NCBI GenBank assembly: GCA_016931035.1
Contig: JAFGFN010000147.1
Location: 1-33,021 of the forward strand
Direction of reading: 5' to 3'
From: Candidatus Sumerlaeota bacterium
GTDB taxonomy: Bacteria; Sumerlaeota; Sumerlaeia; UBA8349
DNA: 33,021 bases
Part shown: positions 23,809 through 32,934 of the stretch, piece after piece
Numbering within the stretch: the first letter of the stretch is position 1
How the letters are laid out: each line of letters opens with the position of its first letter
Translations under genes and position numbers: made by a program
Notes under the pieces: generated by a model
What the model saw: the letters and a program-made list of their open reading frames with translations, nothing else
Database searches by the model: none
Told to the model about the DNA's origin: nothing

Positions 23809-26800
23809 TCAATCCTCGATCCGCAACTGGATCTCGTCGCTGTTGGCGCGGAGCTCGGGCGCGTACATCGCCCATCCCTTCGCGGGCAGAGCGCTGTAGC
23901 GACCCGGGATCTCGGCCCGCGTGCGGTACGCGACGCTGTGGCGGCCGCGCGCGAGACTCCGGACGAGGAACGCGACGCGGTTGTCGCGGAACTCGACGTA
24001 AGCGCCCATGGCGTTGCCCGTGTAGCCGCTGCGCACGTCCACGGGTTCGAACCCGGCGGCCTTCATGTCTTCGAACACGAGATACTCGTAGTCGTTCTTG
24101 CTCTCGATCACGAGTTCGATCTCGACCAGATCGCCGCTCTTGAGAACGTCGTCGGTCGCGAGAAGGGTCCGGTCGTACTTCTCGACGCGCTGGTCGACCG
24201 CCTGGCCGCGCGAACCGGCGACCTTCACGGTCTTGTCGGCGCGGGTGAGTTTGTAGACGTTGCGCTGAACCTTCACTTCGAGACCCGCGCTCGTGATGAA
24301 GTCCTCGAGACTGAAGTAGTTCAGGTAGGCGCACGCGTAGAGCGGCCCCGTCCCCTTCTTTCGGAGTTCGATCGTGTGCCGGCCGGTCTCGACCTCGTTG
24401 CCGACGAGGAGGAACCGGTTGTCGAACGTGAAGAGTTCCTCGGGCGTGATGCGGACTTCCTTTCGCTTCTTTCCGTCCACAAGGACCTCGACGGTCATGT
24501 CGGGCTTGTCCTCGCCGCTCACGCGTAGATAGTCGGCGAACGCCTCGACGACGACCGCCGTGTCGCGGGTCGAATTCCAGTAGGTCGCGTGCTTGCGGTT
24601 GTTGAGAAGGTACTTGACGAGGTACGGCGCTCGCCAATCGGTGGTCTGACCCGTCACGGCCAGGAGTTTGAGATAGTAGCCCTGCGCCTCGTACTCGCTC
24701 CCGTACCAGTACCACCAGTACCCGCCGTTGCCGAGGTTGAGGTAGGCGGTCTGGTTCTCGTCGTCGCGCACCAGGAACTGTTCGATGTTTCGAACGATCA
24801 TGTCGCGTTCCTCGGCGCGGTTCTGCCGATGCATCGCGATGCCGAACATCGCCTTGGCATAGACGGCGAGCTCGTTGCGGTCGCGATAGATGCGTTCGCG
24901 CATTTCGTCGTTGGGCGCGCCCGCGTCGACCAGGACCATATAGACGAACGCGTCGAGATTGTCGGCGTGCTGTTTGTACGGCTTGGTCTCGCCTTTGTCT
25001 TTCTCCCAGTTCTTGAGTTTCCGGAGTTCCTCGGCCTGATACCGCTTGAGCCACTCGACACCGCGATCCAGGACGCCCGGGACGAGCGCCACGTCGTTCT
25101 GCGCGGCGATCTGGAGACCGTGGACGACGTAGGCCGTCGTGTGGGGCCACGACCGCTCGCCGTACCCCGAGAACCAACCCCAGCCGCCGTCCGAGAGCTG
25201 CATCTCGGTCAGCGCCTCGACCCCCTCTTTCACCATCCGCTCGACCTCCTTCTGGTCGAAGACGGGGTTCCGGTCGGGACCGTGACCGCGGAGACCGTAG
25301 CGCTTCCACTGTTTCGCGCGTTCGACGTCGTCGCCGATTTCCTGCGCGTTGAGGTTGGCGATCTTGGTCTTGACGTCCTCGAGGTCCACTCCCATGTCGA
25401 GCAGCACCTTCTGAGTGACGACCGCCGGGAGGAATCGGCTCAAGGTCTGCTCGGTGCAACCGTAGGGGTAGGAGACGAGATAGGGCAACGCGTCGACCAT
25501 CGCGCCCGCCAGGGTCGGGGAGTAGCGCACTTCGAGCCGCCCCGTCTCGACGCGCCGGTCCTCGGGCACGTCGATGACGAATTCCGCCGATTCCTTGTCG
25601 GGCGGGATGTGGCGGCTGAACGAAACCATCTTGTCCATGCCGTGGACGTACGCGGGGAAGCGCATCTCCATCGCGTCGGACTCTTCGTCGGTCAGCGCCT
25701 TCATCCGGACCACCGCCTCGCCCTCGGCGACGACCCGGACCCGCCAATCGACCCGCTCCTCGCCGTTCGGCCCGATCTCGACGGTGCGCTCGGTCCCGTC
25801 CATCGGTTCGAGGCATTCGCCGTCGAGTTCAAGAACGGCGCGAACGTCTTTCGCGTTCTTCAGATAGTTGTGGACGTTGGCCGAGAGGACGACCTCGTCC
25901 TTCTCGACGAAGAATCGCGGCGCCTGGAGACGCAGAAGAAGGTTCTTCTTGGTCACGACTTCGGCCTCGGCCTGACCCACCTTCGTCCCGTGTCCCATCG
26001 CCCACGTCCGGATCTTCCACCCGGTCAGGTTCTCGGGCATGTCGAACGAGACCTCGGCCTCCCCGTTGGGATCGGTCTCGAGTCGCGCGATCCAGAACGC
26101 CGTGTCGGCGAACTCGGTGCGAACCGTCGGCTCGACTTCGGCGCCCGGTCCCGCGTGCGCCTCGGAGGCGGAGACGTGTTCCAGAGCGATCTCTTCCTTG
26201 ACATCCATCGCGGCGGGCGACGAGGGCGCAGGCATCAATTCCCGCGCCATCAACACGTCGCCCCCCATGGCGAAGCCTGCACTCTTCGTCTTGAAATCGT
26301 CCAGACTCCTGGTGCCGACGAAATGCGCCTCCTCGCCTTCCACCAGGTCGCTCACGTCCATGTCGTCGACGACGAGTCGCCCGAAGACCCCGATCTGGCG
26401 CATGGCCGTCTCCTTCTTCCGGAGAAGATTGCCGAACCGGCGCGCCAGGTTGTTCTCGGTCTGGCTCTGGTGGCGGCGACGCCACTTCCAGAAGAACTCG
26501 CGGATGTCGGCGACGTTCGACCCGCCCGAGATGTATTCGACCGCCTTGTCGTACACCGTCATCACGGTCGAGCCGACAAACGGCTCGCCGTCGGAACCCG
26601 TGAGTTTCACTTTGACGGTCGCCTTCTCGCCCGGCCTGTACTCGGTCTTCGAGGGAAGAACCTCCATGTCGAGAACGCGGCTTTCGGGCGGGACGACGAT
26701 CTCGCGCGCCTCGGTGTAAACCTGGCCGTCGAACACGGTCACCGCCTCGACGTAGAAGTTGGGCATATCCTTTTTCGTCACCTCGATCTCCTGGACCGCG

Positions 26801-29800
26801 CTCTTGCCCTTCATGTCGAGGACCCGAGGTTCGAGATAGACCCCGTTCGCGGGCCTCACGAACAAGAGAACCGTCGCCCCTTTGCGGTTCGTGTTGACCA
26901 TGAGGCGAACCTTGTCGCCCGGTTTGTATTCGCGCCGGTCGGGAATCAGCTCGAGGGCGTTGAACCGGAAGTCGCTCCCGTCGAAGTCGGGGCCCGAGAC
27001 CGTGAAGAGGTAGCCGCCCTCGATCGCGTGTTTCTTCGAGTCGGTCACGTTGTACGATAGACGGTACTGGCCGACGTCGGACGCCGTGAGTTGAATCCGG
27101 GCGCGGCCTTCGTCGCTCGTGTCGAGTTTCCAGTCGCGCACCTTCTTTTCGCGCGGCTTCATCTCCTTGTCGTAGGTCACGCGATAGAGGGTCAACCTCC
27201 CCTTCCCCTTCACCCCCTTGCCGTCGAGCGTGCGCGCGTCGAAACTCGCGTGGATCGTGTCGCCGGTCCGGTAGTGGCCGCGATCGGTCCAGGCGTAGAC
27301 CTTGAACGGCTTGCGGGCGACGAGGATCTGGCCCGACCCGGTGATGGTGCGGCGCGACATATCGACGACTTCGACCGAGACGGCGTAACGATGGTCCACG
27401 TCGCCGTGGACGGCCTTGGCGAACGACGTGTCGATTTCGAACTCGACCGTCCCGTCTGCGCCGATCTCGACCTCGTTCTCCGCCACGACTTCGGGCGGAC
27501 CCGAGGGTTGCTGCCACCACCAGGGCATCGGCCGAATGCAGCTGTGCCACATCGCCCAGCCCGGATACCAGACATAGTCGTACCCGAACCACCAGTAGCC
27601 GGGGCCGTAGAACCAGTCCCATAGGCCGATGGGATACCACTGGGCGTCGTAGTTCGTCCGGTTCACGGTGTACTTGACCTTCGCCTTGGTCACGGGCGCG
27701 CCGAAGTAGTATTTCGCCTCGATCTTGACCGGGATCTTCTCGCCCAGCATCACCGGTTCGGTGGGCGCTTTGACGGTGACTTCGAACTCGGGTTTCTTGT
27801 ACTCCTCGACTCGGAACGTCACGGGCGCCCACTGGTCGTTTACCTGGATCGAGTACATTCCGAGGGTCGCGTCGGCGGGAAGGGAGTATTCTCCGTCGAA
27901 GCCGCCGTAGGCGTCGGCGGCGAACGTCTCTTCGAGGACCTTGTCCCCCTTGGGATTGTGGATAATCAACGCGAACGTCTGGTTGGCGAAATCGGACGCC
28001 TCGTCGCGGTCGTACTTGGCGTGGCGGACCCAGACCTTGAACTGGACCTTCTGATCGGGACGATACACGGGACGGTCGGCGATCCCGAAGACCTTGGTCT
28101 CGTTGTACTCCTGGTCGTGGTAGTGGGGGAACCAGACGCCCGTGAATCCGAGGTAGGAATAGCGCCCCTCGGGGGTCGTCGCCGTGATGAGCCAGTTGTG
28201 GTTGTCGGGGAGACGGTCGCGACCGAGGACGATCTTGCCGTCTTCGTCGGTGAACTCGGCGAAATGCTTGATCTCGGTCTCGTAACGATGGCGTTCGATG
28301 TGTTTGTGCCAATAGCCGAAGAACTCGACGTTGGCCTTGGTCAGCGGTTTCCCGGCGCGCGAGTCGGCGACGTAGACGAGAAGTCGGTTCTCGGCCAGTG
28401 GTTTCTTGACGATCGCCGTGTCGTCGAGCCAAAGAACGATCCGGCTCGTGTTGCCGTCCGCCATGCGCGCGGTCACCAGGTAGGCGCCCGGCTCGTCGAG
28501 CGGGGTCGAGACCGTGATGCGCCGATCGAAATGGCGCGGCAGCGGATCGAGGTCGAGCGACCACGAGGCGATCTTGTCTCCGACGTACTTCTTCTCCTCG
28601 TTCCACACGAGGCGCCGACCGATGTCGTTGATGTTGATCTGCTCCCACTCGAGCTTGTTGGGGCGCGACTTGATCAGGTCCTTCACGTCGGCCAGGAGCT
28701 CCGCCACCTTGATCGCGCGGGCCTCGAACTCGACTCTGTCCCCGTTGCGGAACCGGAAATCGACCGTCGCCGCCTCGCCCGCGGGGAAAGTCGTGACGGG
28801 CTCGAACTGCCCCCAGTTCTCGACGATTTGATCGAGGCGATTCCGGCTTCTTTCCACGCCGTTCTTGTCGCCCGCTTCATCGTATAGCGCGATGACCTCT
28901 CGCCAGGCCTCGGCGGCCTTCTCGTACTGTCGGCGATTCTCGTAGACCCCGGCGAGGGCTTCGAAAGCCTGGCGGCGGAAGTGGGGCTCGGACGCCCGGG
29001 TCAGGTCGGTGTAGATTCCGACAAAGTTCAACTCGTCGGGGAGTTCCCACCGCTTGACGCCGGTCGCCAGGCGGGCCATCGTCTCGTTGTCGGCGAGCGT
29101 GCTCACCTCCCAAGGGCTGCTCCCGGCCTGGGCGTCGCCGCTTTCGGTCTCTCCCCTCCCCCACAGGGCGCCGTAACTCGCCATGGTCTGGACGCCGAAC
29201 TGGTCGCGGAGGAAATTCGCGAACTCGTTCCGGATGACGTAGGTCCAGTGCTCCCCGCCTACTTCCGCGGCCTCGACCAGCGCCCAGCGCCAACGTTCGC
29301 CGTCCGTCTTGGCCGATTCCCACGATTCGGGAAGAAGGTGATAGACGGGATTGCCCTCCTCGTCCACCGGGGCGCCGCGACTCGATCCGCCGCGTCCCCT
29401 CCAGTAGTAGCCTTGGTATCCTTTCTCGTAATCGGGCAACTCGGAGAAGTCGGTCAGTGTCTGGAGCCGCCAGGCGTCGAGGTTGCCGGACCGTCCCATG
29501 CCCAGAATCCGCGCCAGGTCGTAATAGAACTGAGCCTCGTTACCCGGAATCCGGCGACTGCCGGCGTCCGCCTCCGTCGCCTCGGTCGGATTCATCGCCT
29601 GGACCATGAGCTGGAGCGCGCGAACGCGGTCGCGCTCGAAGCAGCCGACCCATTCCCCGCCGCCGCGATGCTGGCCGCGCTCGAACTCCCCGGCGATGAG
29701 ATAGCCGTCGTGTTGGATCGAGAACGCGAGGAGATTCGCCGTTTGGTGAAGAAAGCGCCAGTTCCCCGAGTGGACGACGACGGCCTTCTCGATCAGGGCG

Positions 29801-30120
29801 TCCGTTTCGTTCACCCGGTTCAGCTGGCGGAGACAATGGTAGGCCTGGGAGAGATCCTCTCCCACCCGGGTCGGTTCGGAAGCCGGATCGAGGACGAGCG
29901 ACTCGTAGACGTCGAACGCCTCCTTATCGTTCCCGTCCTTCGTTAGTCTCTGGGCCGTAGCCCGGCGGTCCGCTTCCGACTTCTCGGGCTGCGCCGTCGA
30001 AACGAAGGTCGAACACAACAGAACACCGAAACAGACGATGAAGATCGGTCCCCAAACCGCAATACGGCCTCGACGGCCGACGCGGCGACGGACTAGTTCC
30101 TGGCGAAGAACGGATTTCAT
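23809..30120 (-). CDS. Bacterial alpha-2-macroglobulin with CTEQ thioester
   Basis: 2103 residues. A basic N-terminus and hydrophobic stretch (about 20-40) form a signal peptide, with possible cleavage after Ala43; no proper lipobox is seen. A helical, TPR-like region follows (about 45-450). The MG2-type domain lies near 680-760 (YRPDQKVQFKVWV), the bait-containing region near 1145-1210 and the A2M domain near 1337-1420 (NLTGWKIRTWAMGHGTKVGQ). The thioester is Cys1555-Thr-Glu-Gln1558 in YPYGCTEQTLSRF, followed by the helical thioester domain and receptor-like C-terminal domains. Family members trap proteases in the periplasm. Residues about 835-875 are an unusual Trp/Tyr-rich insertion. The start is ATG 30120 with AGGGGG upstream; no penicillin-binding protein PbpC gene is adjacent. 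Confidence 0.93.
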   Translation of the reverse strand: MKSVLRQELVRRRVGRRGRIAVWGPIFIVCFGVLLCSTFVSTAQPEKSEADRRATAQRLTKDGNDKEAFDVYESLVLDPASEPTRVGEDLSQAYHCLRQLNRVNETDALIEKAVVVHSGNWRFLHQTANLLAFSIQHDGYLIAGEFERGQHRGGGEWVGCFERDRVRALQLMVQAMNPTEATEADAGSRRIPGNEAQFYYDLARILGMGRSGNLDAWRLQTLTDFSELPDYEKGYQGYYWRGRGGSSRGAPVDEEGNPVYHLLPESWESAKTDGERWRWALVEAAEVGGEHWTYVIRNEFANFLRDQFGVQTMASYGALWGRGETESGDAQAGSSPWEVSTLADNETMARLATGVKRWELPDELNFVGIYTDLTRASEPHFRRQAFEALAGVYENRRQYEKAAEAWREVIALYDEAGDKNGVERSRNRLDQIVENWGQFEPVTTFPAGEAATVDFRFRNGDRVEFEARAIKVAELLADVKDLIKSRPNKLEWEQININDIGRRLVWNEEKKYVGDKIASWSLDLDPLPRHFDRRITVSTPLDEPGAYLVTARMADGNTSRIVLWLDDTAIVKKPLAENRLLVYVADSRAGKPLTKANVEFFGYWHKHIERHRYETEIKHFAEFTDEDGKIVLGRDRLPDNHNWLITATTPEGRYSYLGFTGVWFPHYHDQEYNETKVFGIADRPVYRPDQKVQFKVWVRHAKYDRDEASDFANQTFALIIHNPKGDKVLEETFAADAYGGFDGEYSLPADATLGMYSIQVNDQWAPVTFRVEEYKKPEFEVTVKAPTEPVMLGEKIPVKIEAKYYFGAPVTKAKVKYTVNRTNYDAQWYPIGLWDWFYGPGYWWFGYDYVWYPGWAMWHSCIRPMPWWWQQPSGPPEVVAENEVEIGADGTVEFEIDTSFAKAVHGDVDHRYAVSVEVVDMSRRTITGSGQILVARKPFKVYAWTDRGHYRTGDTIHASFDARTLDGKGVKGKGRLTLYRVTYDKEMKPREKKVRDWKLDTSDEGRARIQLTASDVGQYRLSYNVTDSKKHAIEGGYLFTVSGPDFDGSDFRFNALELIPDRREYKPGDKVRLMVNTNRKGATVLLFVRPANGVYLEPRVLDMKGKSAVQEIEVTKKDMPNFYVEAVTVFDGQVYTEAREIVVPPESRVLDMEVLPSKTEYRPGEKATVKVKLTGSDGEPFVGSTVMTVYDKAVEYISGGSNVADIREFFWKWRRRHQSQTENNLARRFGNLLRKKETAMRQIGVFGRLVVDDMDVSDLVEGEEAHFVGTRSLDDFKTKSAGFAMGGDVLMARELMPAPSSPAAMDVKEEIALEHVSASEAHAGPGAEVEPTVRTEFADTAFWIARLETDPNGEAEVSFDMPENLTGWKIRTWAMGHGTKVGQAEAEVVTKKNLLLRLQAPRFFVEKDEVVLSANVHNYLKNAKDVRAVLELDGECLEPMDGTERTVEIGPNGEERVDWRVRVVAEGEAVVRMKALTDEESDAMEMRFPAYVHGMDKMVSFSRHIPPDKESAEFVIDVPEDRRVETGRLEVRYSPTLAGAMVDALPYLVSYPYGCTEQTLSRFLPAVVTQKVLLDMGVDLEDVKTKIANLNAQEIGDDVERAKQWKRYGLRGHGPDRNPVFDQKEVERMVKEGVEALTEMQLSDGGWGWFSGYGERSWPHTTAYVVHGLQIAAQNDVALVPGVLDRGVEWLKRYQAEELRKLKNWEKDKGETKPYKQHADNLDAFVYMVLVDAGAPNDEMRERIYRDRNELAVYAKAMFGIAMHRQNRAEERDMIVRNIEQFLVRDDENQTAYLNLGNGGYWWYWYGSEYEAQGYYLKLLAVTGQTTDWRAPYLVKYLLNNRKHATYWNSTRDTAVVVEAFADYLRVSGEDKPDMTVEVLVDGKKRKEVRITPEELFTFDNRFLLVGNEVETGRHTIELRKKGTGPLYACAYLNYFSLEDFITSAGLEVKVQRNVYKLTRADKTVKVAGSRGQAVDQRVEKYDRTLLATDDVLKSGDLVEIELVIESKNDYEYLVFEDMKAAGFEPVDVRSGYTGNAMGAYVEFRDNRVAFLVRSLARGRHSVAYRTRAEIPGRYSALPAKGWAMYAPELRANSDEIQLRIED

Positions 30121-30173
30121 GGCGATAACCCCCTGGCGCGCCTCGGGCGGGATGCGTACGTCTCTCTGAGTAT

Positions 30174-30201
30174 CTTGAAACCAGGAAACCGCAAAAGTTC
30201 C
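30174..30201 (-). promoter_or_regulatory. ECF-sigma-like promoter candidate for the macroglobulin gene
   Basis: On the minus strand GGAACTT (30201-30195) is followed after exactly 16 nt by TCAAG (30178-30174), close to the RpoE-type pattern GGAACTT-N16-TCAAA/TCTGA. A start near 30167 would give a leader of about 47 nt. No good sigma-70 pair is seen for this gene. Confidence 0.4.
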
Positions 30202-30254
30202 ACCGGGTCGAGGGTTTTTTTCCCAGGTTCCGCCGCTCCACCCCCCCGAAAGCG

Positions 30255-30284
30255 TTGACACCGTCTCGGCACATGAATTAAAAT
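30255..30284 (+). promoter_or_regulatory. Strong sigma-70 promoter for the LamG-like gene
   Basis: Perfect TTGACA at 30255-30260, 18-nt spacer, TAAAAT at 30279-30284 (5 of 6). This is the best promoter in the window. Transcription would start near 30291, with an 80-nt leader ending in AAAGGAGA (30357-30363) 8 nt before the ATG. Confidence 0.8.
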
Positions 30285-30371
30285 GGTGTCGAGTTAGAAC
30301 CGCGTTTGTTTTGTACGCGCTTGCGCGCCTTCCCCATTCGATGCACCCCCCGACGAAAGGAGAACGCCGTC

Positions 30372-31946
30372 ATGTCTTACGCGGAAATGATACGCTTCAA
30401 ACTCGACGATCCGAGCGACGCCCGGACGTTTCTGCGCAATTTCGAAACGGATCCGGGAGGCGACGAGAAGAACTTCGGAGACTTGGCCCTGAAAGACCCC
30501 GCCGGGAACCCGGTCGAGCGCCAGACCGTTTTCGGTCCGGCTAGCGACTCTCCGCCGGCCAACGTTTCGCGGTCGTTCCGCCTGAACCAGGGCTGTTTCC
30601 TGGACTGCGGGATGCTCGATGCCTCGAGTTGGAACAACCCGCCCTGGTCGCCGGGCTACAAGTACTCGTACTTGATCATGGCCCTCGCTTTGGCCAAGAA
30701 CTTCACCTTCTCTTTCTGGTTCCGAAACCAAGCGCCCGACGCGACGGAGAGAACGGCGTTGACCTGTCACGAGGCTTTCGTGCACACCCCCGCCGGAAAA
30801 ACGATGCCGATCTGCGGAGGGATCACCGTGACGCAATCGCACGATCCCGCCGCCGCGACCTGGACCGCCACCGTCAACTTCTTCCGCCCGGCCTGGAACA
30901 CGCCGACCTCTCCCCCCGAGCGCCAGTTCTGGTCCCTGGAGGAAACGGGAGGCCCCGCGTGGCATCACTATATCCTTCGACGGATCGGAAACCGGATCGA
31001 GACCTGGTGCGACAACGTCCGGGTCACCGCCTCGTGTCCCACCTGGACCGAGGAAAACGACCACAACTCCGACCCGCTGGTCGGCAACTTCCGAGAAGGT
31101 CCGGGCGTCCGGCTCTATTTGGGCTGCGACCGCGACCGCTCGTCCGGTTCGTTCGCCGACGGCCAGATGGCCGACTTCCGATTCTTCCCGTTCGCCGTGA
31201 CAACGGACGAAATCGCCGCGCTCTACAACGCCGGGGACGCGCCGGTCGACCTGGCGACCCTGGCTCGGTTCGCCCCGAGCGACAGCCGGGATCGGTTCGA
31301 AGTCCGAAGCCACCTGATGGTCGGCGACGTCGAGCATTTCCGAAACGCCAAGGACTGCACCCATGCTTCCGTCTTCGAAGTGAACGGCGCGGTCGACATC
31401 ATGGGAGAAGTGGGGGTCGACAAAAGCGTCCTGACCGAAGGGAATTTCGTGGCGCGCAAGTCGCTTCCTCGGTTCGTGGACCTCGCGAGCGTCTCCAACG
31501 TGCGCCGTTTGACTTCGGACCGCAAGTCCTGGGTCTGTGGAACCGCGAGTCCCGTGACGTTCTATTGCTCGCCTCCGTATTTCCACAACGGCGACTTGAT
31601 CGAGGGAATCGGATGCTGCATCGGCGCGAACGGGTTCGCCGCCAGGAAACCGACCGTGAAGATGTGGCTCATGACCAACGGCAACGCGCCGGGAGGATCG
31701 GAAGAGTTCGTCTACTATGTGGACGACCAAGGGGTCCCGCACTACTACTCGACGCCGACGATCGACGAGACGATCGACCAACCCGGAAGGTGGTTCCAGA
31801 TCGAACGGAAACTCTCGACCGAGGAGATGCAGCTCGTCCGAGTCAACCCGATGCAATCGTTCAACCTGAAGATCGAGATGAACCCGGGCGACGGCACGGT
31901 CTATGTGACTGCCGTGTATGTCCTGATGCGGTCCAAGATCTACTGA
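30372..31946 (+). CDS. LamG/concanavalin-like protein without signal peptide
   Basis: 524 residues. The middle (about 90-290) looks like a LamG-type jelly roll: FTFSFWFRNQAP early, then WHHYILRRIGNRIETWCDNVRV, and the typical end DGQMADFRFFPFAVTTDEIAALYNAGDAP. The last 230 residues (EHFRNAKDCTHASVFEVNGAVDIMG onward) match nothing I recognise. Twelve cysteines are present, including a CC pair near residue 415, yet the N-terminus MSYAEMIRFKLDDPSDA is no signal peptide or helix anchor. LamG modules usually bind glycans outside the cell. Strong promoter and ribosome site suggest high expression. It could be exported by a non-Sec route or form part of a particle; both are inference. It is divergent from the macroglobulin and ends 10 nt before the convergent leuD stop. 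Confidence 0.85.
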   Translation: MSYAEMIRFKLDDPSDARTFLRNFETDPGGDEKNFGDLALKDPAGNPVERQTVFGPASDSPPANVSRSFRLNQGCFLDCGMLDASSWNNPPWSPGYKYSYLIMALALAKNFTFSFWFRNQAPDATERTALTCHEAFVHTPAGKTMPICGGITVTQSHDPAAATWTATVNFFRPAWNTPTSPPERQFWSLEETGGPAWHHYILRRIGNRIETWCDNVRVTASCPTWTEENDHNSDPLVGNFREGPGVRLYLGCDRDRSSGSFADGQMADFRFFPFAVTTDEIAALYNAGDAPVDLATLARFAPSDSRDRFEVRSHLMVGDVEHFRNAKDCTHASVFEVNGAVDIMGEVGVDKSVLTEGNFVARKSLPRFVDLASVSNVRRLTSDRKSWVCGTASPVTFYCSPPYFHNGDLIEGIGCCIGANGFAARKPTVKMWLMTNGNAPGGSEEFVYYVDDQGVPHYYSTPTIDETIDQPGRWFQIERKLSTEEMQLVRVNPMQSFNLKIEMNPGDGTVYVTAVYVLMRSKIY

Positions 31947-31956
31947 TCGCGGGCGC

Positions 31957-32517
31957 CTACTTGATCATGTTCTGTTGGCGGGCGTAGGCGAAGACGTCGC
32001 CCGCCTCGAGGATCGGGCGAATGTCGCCCAGCGGGCGCAGGGCGAACGATTCGCCGGTGGTCAGGTTGAGCAGCGAGTTCTCGGCCATCGAGATTTCCAC
32101 TTCATCGCCGGTCTTGATCCGCTCGACCAGGCGTTGCGGCGTCTCGTAGGGAATCAAATACCCGCCGTTGACCGAGTTGCGGAAGAAGATCCGGGCGTAG
32201 AACTCGGCCACGACCGCCTCGACGCCGGCCTGCCTCAGGGCGAACGGCGCGTGCTCGCGCGAAGAGCCGCACCCGAAGTTCTTGCCGCCGACAACGATCG
32301 AGTACTCCGACGTATCGGACCCTTCATGGACGAACGGAATCCCACCCTGGGGAAGACCCGATTGGTCCATCGGGACCCCGCTCAGAGCGTACTTGCCGTA
32401 CAGGCGCTTCTCGGTCGGATCGGTCAGACTGTAGACCAGGTGACAGGCGGGAACAATCTGGTCGGTGTCGACGTCGTCTCCCAGGACGAACGCCCGGCCT
32501 CGGACGATCTCTTGCAT
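31957..32517 (-). CDS. leuD: 3-isopropylmalate dehydratase small subunit
   Basis: 186 residues, the swivel domain that partners LeuC in leucine synthesis to isomerise 2- to 3-isopropylmalate. Key motifs are GDDVDTDQIVPACHL (residues 13-27) and GGKNFGCGSSREHAPFAL, followed by FYARIFFRNSVNGGYLIP. The segment between the first two motifs (SLTDPTEKRLYGKYALSGVPMDQS) is longer than in the shortest archaeal forms. A related role such as homoaconitase small subunit cannot be excluded, as substrate choice depends on the loop after DTDQI and leuC is not in the window. GAGAGGTAG precedes the start at good spacing. Confidence 0.9.
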   Translation of the reverse strand: MQEIVRGRAFVLGDDVDTDQIVPACHLVYSLTDPTEKRLYGKYALSGVPMDQSGLPQGGIPFVHEGSDTSEYSIVVGGKNFGCGSSREHAPFALRQAGVEAVVAEFYARIFFRNSVNGGYLIPYETPQRLVERIKTGDEVEISMAENSLLNLTTGESFALRPLGDIRPILEAGDVFAYARQQNMIK

Positions 32518-32610
32518 GGCGCGTTCTACCTCTCAAGGGGCGGTGGCGGAAGCCGCGCCTCCCGATGGCGGCCCGTTTGGAGCGCTCGGAAGAAAGCGGC
32601 ACAGGGCCGG

Positions 32611-32639
32611 ATCGTCCCATCCCCGCGGCGAAAAGGCAA
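32611..32639 (-). promoter_or_regulatory. Possible leuD promoter
   Basis: On the minus strand TTGCCT (32639-32634) and GACGAT (32616-32611) are 17 nt apart. The match to consensus is modest (4 of 6 and 3 of 6), but it is the best pair between leuD and element C. It would give a leader of about 85 nt. Confidence 0.3.
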
Positions 32640-32672
32640 GTCCGAAAAGGGAGACGGGCGCGTCCCGGGATT

Positions 32673-32699
32673 TTGAAAACGCCACGTTGAAAACGCCAC
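32673..32699. repeat. Direct repeat TTGAAAACGCCAC x2 next to element C
   Basis: TTGAAAACGCCAC occurs at 32673-32685 and again at 32687-32699, a 14-bp period. The second copy runs into the first base of element C. It may be a short duplication left when the element arrived or a small tandem expansion. Confidence 0.65.
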
Positions 32700-32873
32700 C
32701 ACCGACTTCACGTCGGTGGGGCGCTGGCTGTGCTCCAGAACGGTGCGAATGCCCTCCTCTTCCTCCCTGCCGGCGGCCAAGGCCGCCGGCAGGGAGGAAG
32801 AGGAGGGGGAGAAGCAAAAGAAACGCTCCACAACTTGAGCAGAACCATCGCTCCACCGGTGTGAAACCGGTGG
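32699..32873. repeat. Composite palindromic element C
   Basis: Same plan as the element at 21833-22014. The left 40-nt unit 32699-32738 has an 8-bp stem, TTCAC loop and tail GGCGCTGGCTGTGCTCCAG. A perfect central palindrome has 27-bp arms 32752-32778 and 32781-32807 around AA. The inverted right unit is 32834-32873 (loop TTCAC, tail AGCGATGGTTCTGCTCAAG on the minus strand). The central palindrome has a different sequence from that of the other copy. It lies upstream of leuD, and nothing in it codes for protein. Confidence 0.85.
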
Positions 32874-32934
32874 GAGCGAGGAATCGCGGCGCAGACCGCC
32901 TTCTTCAAAATGGCGGGACGCACCCGGCTGCAAA

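Noticed and set aside
23809-30261. Macroglobulin start at 30261
   Set aside because: The additional 47 residues include the promoter candidate and lack signal-peptide character; ATG 30120 has a good ribosome site and precedes the signal peptide.
30372-31946. Prophage tail-fibre region
   Set aside because: No other phage gene nearby; the neighbours are a macroglobulin and leuD.
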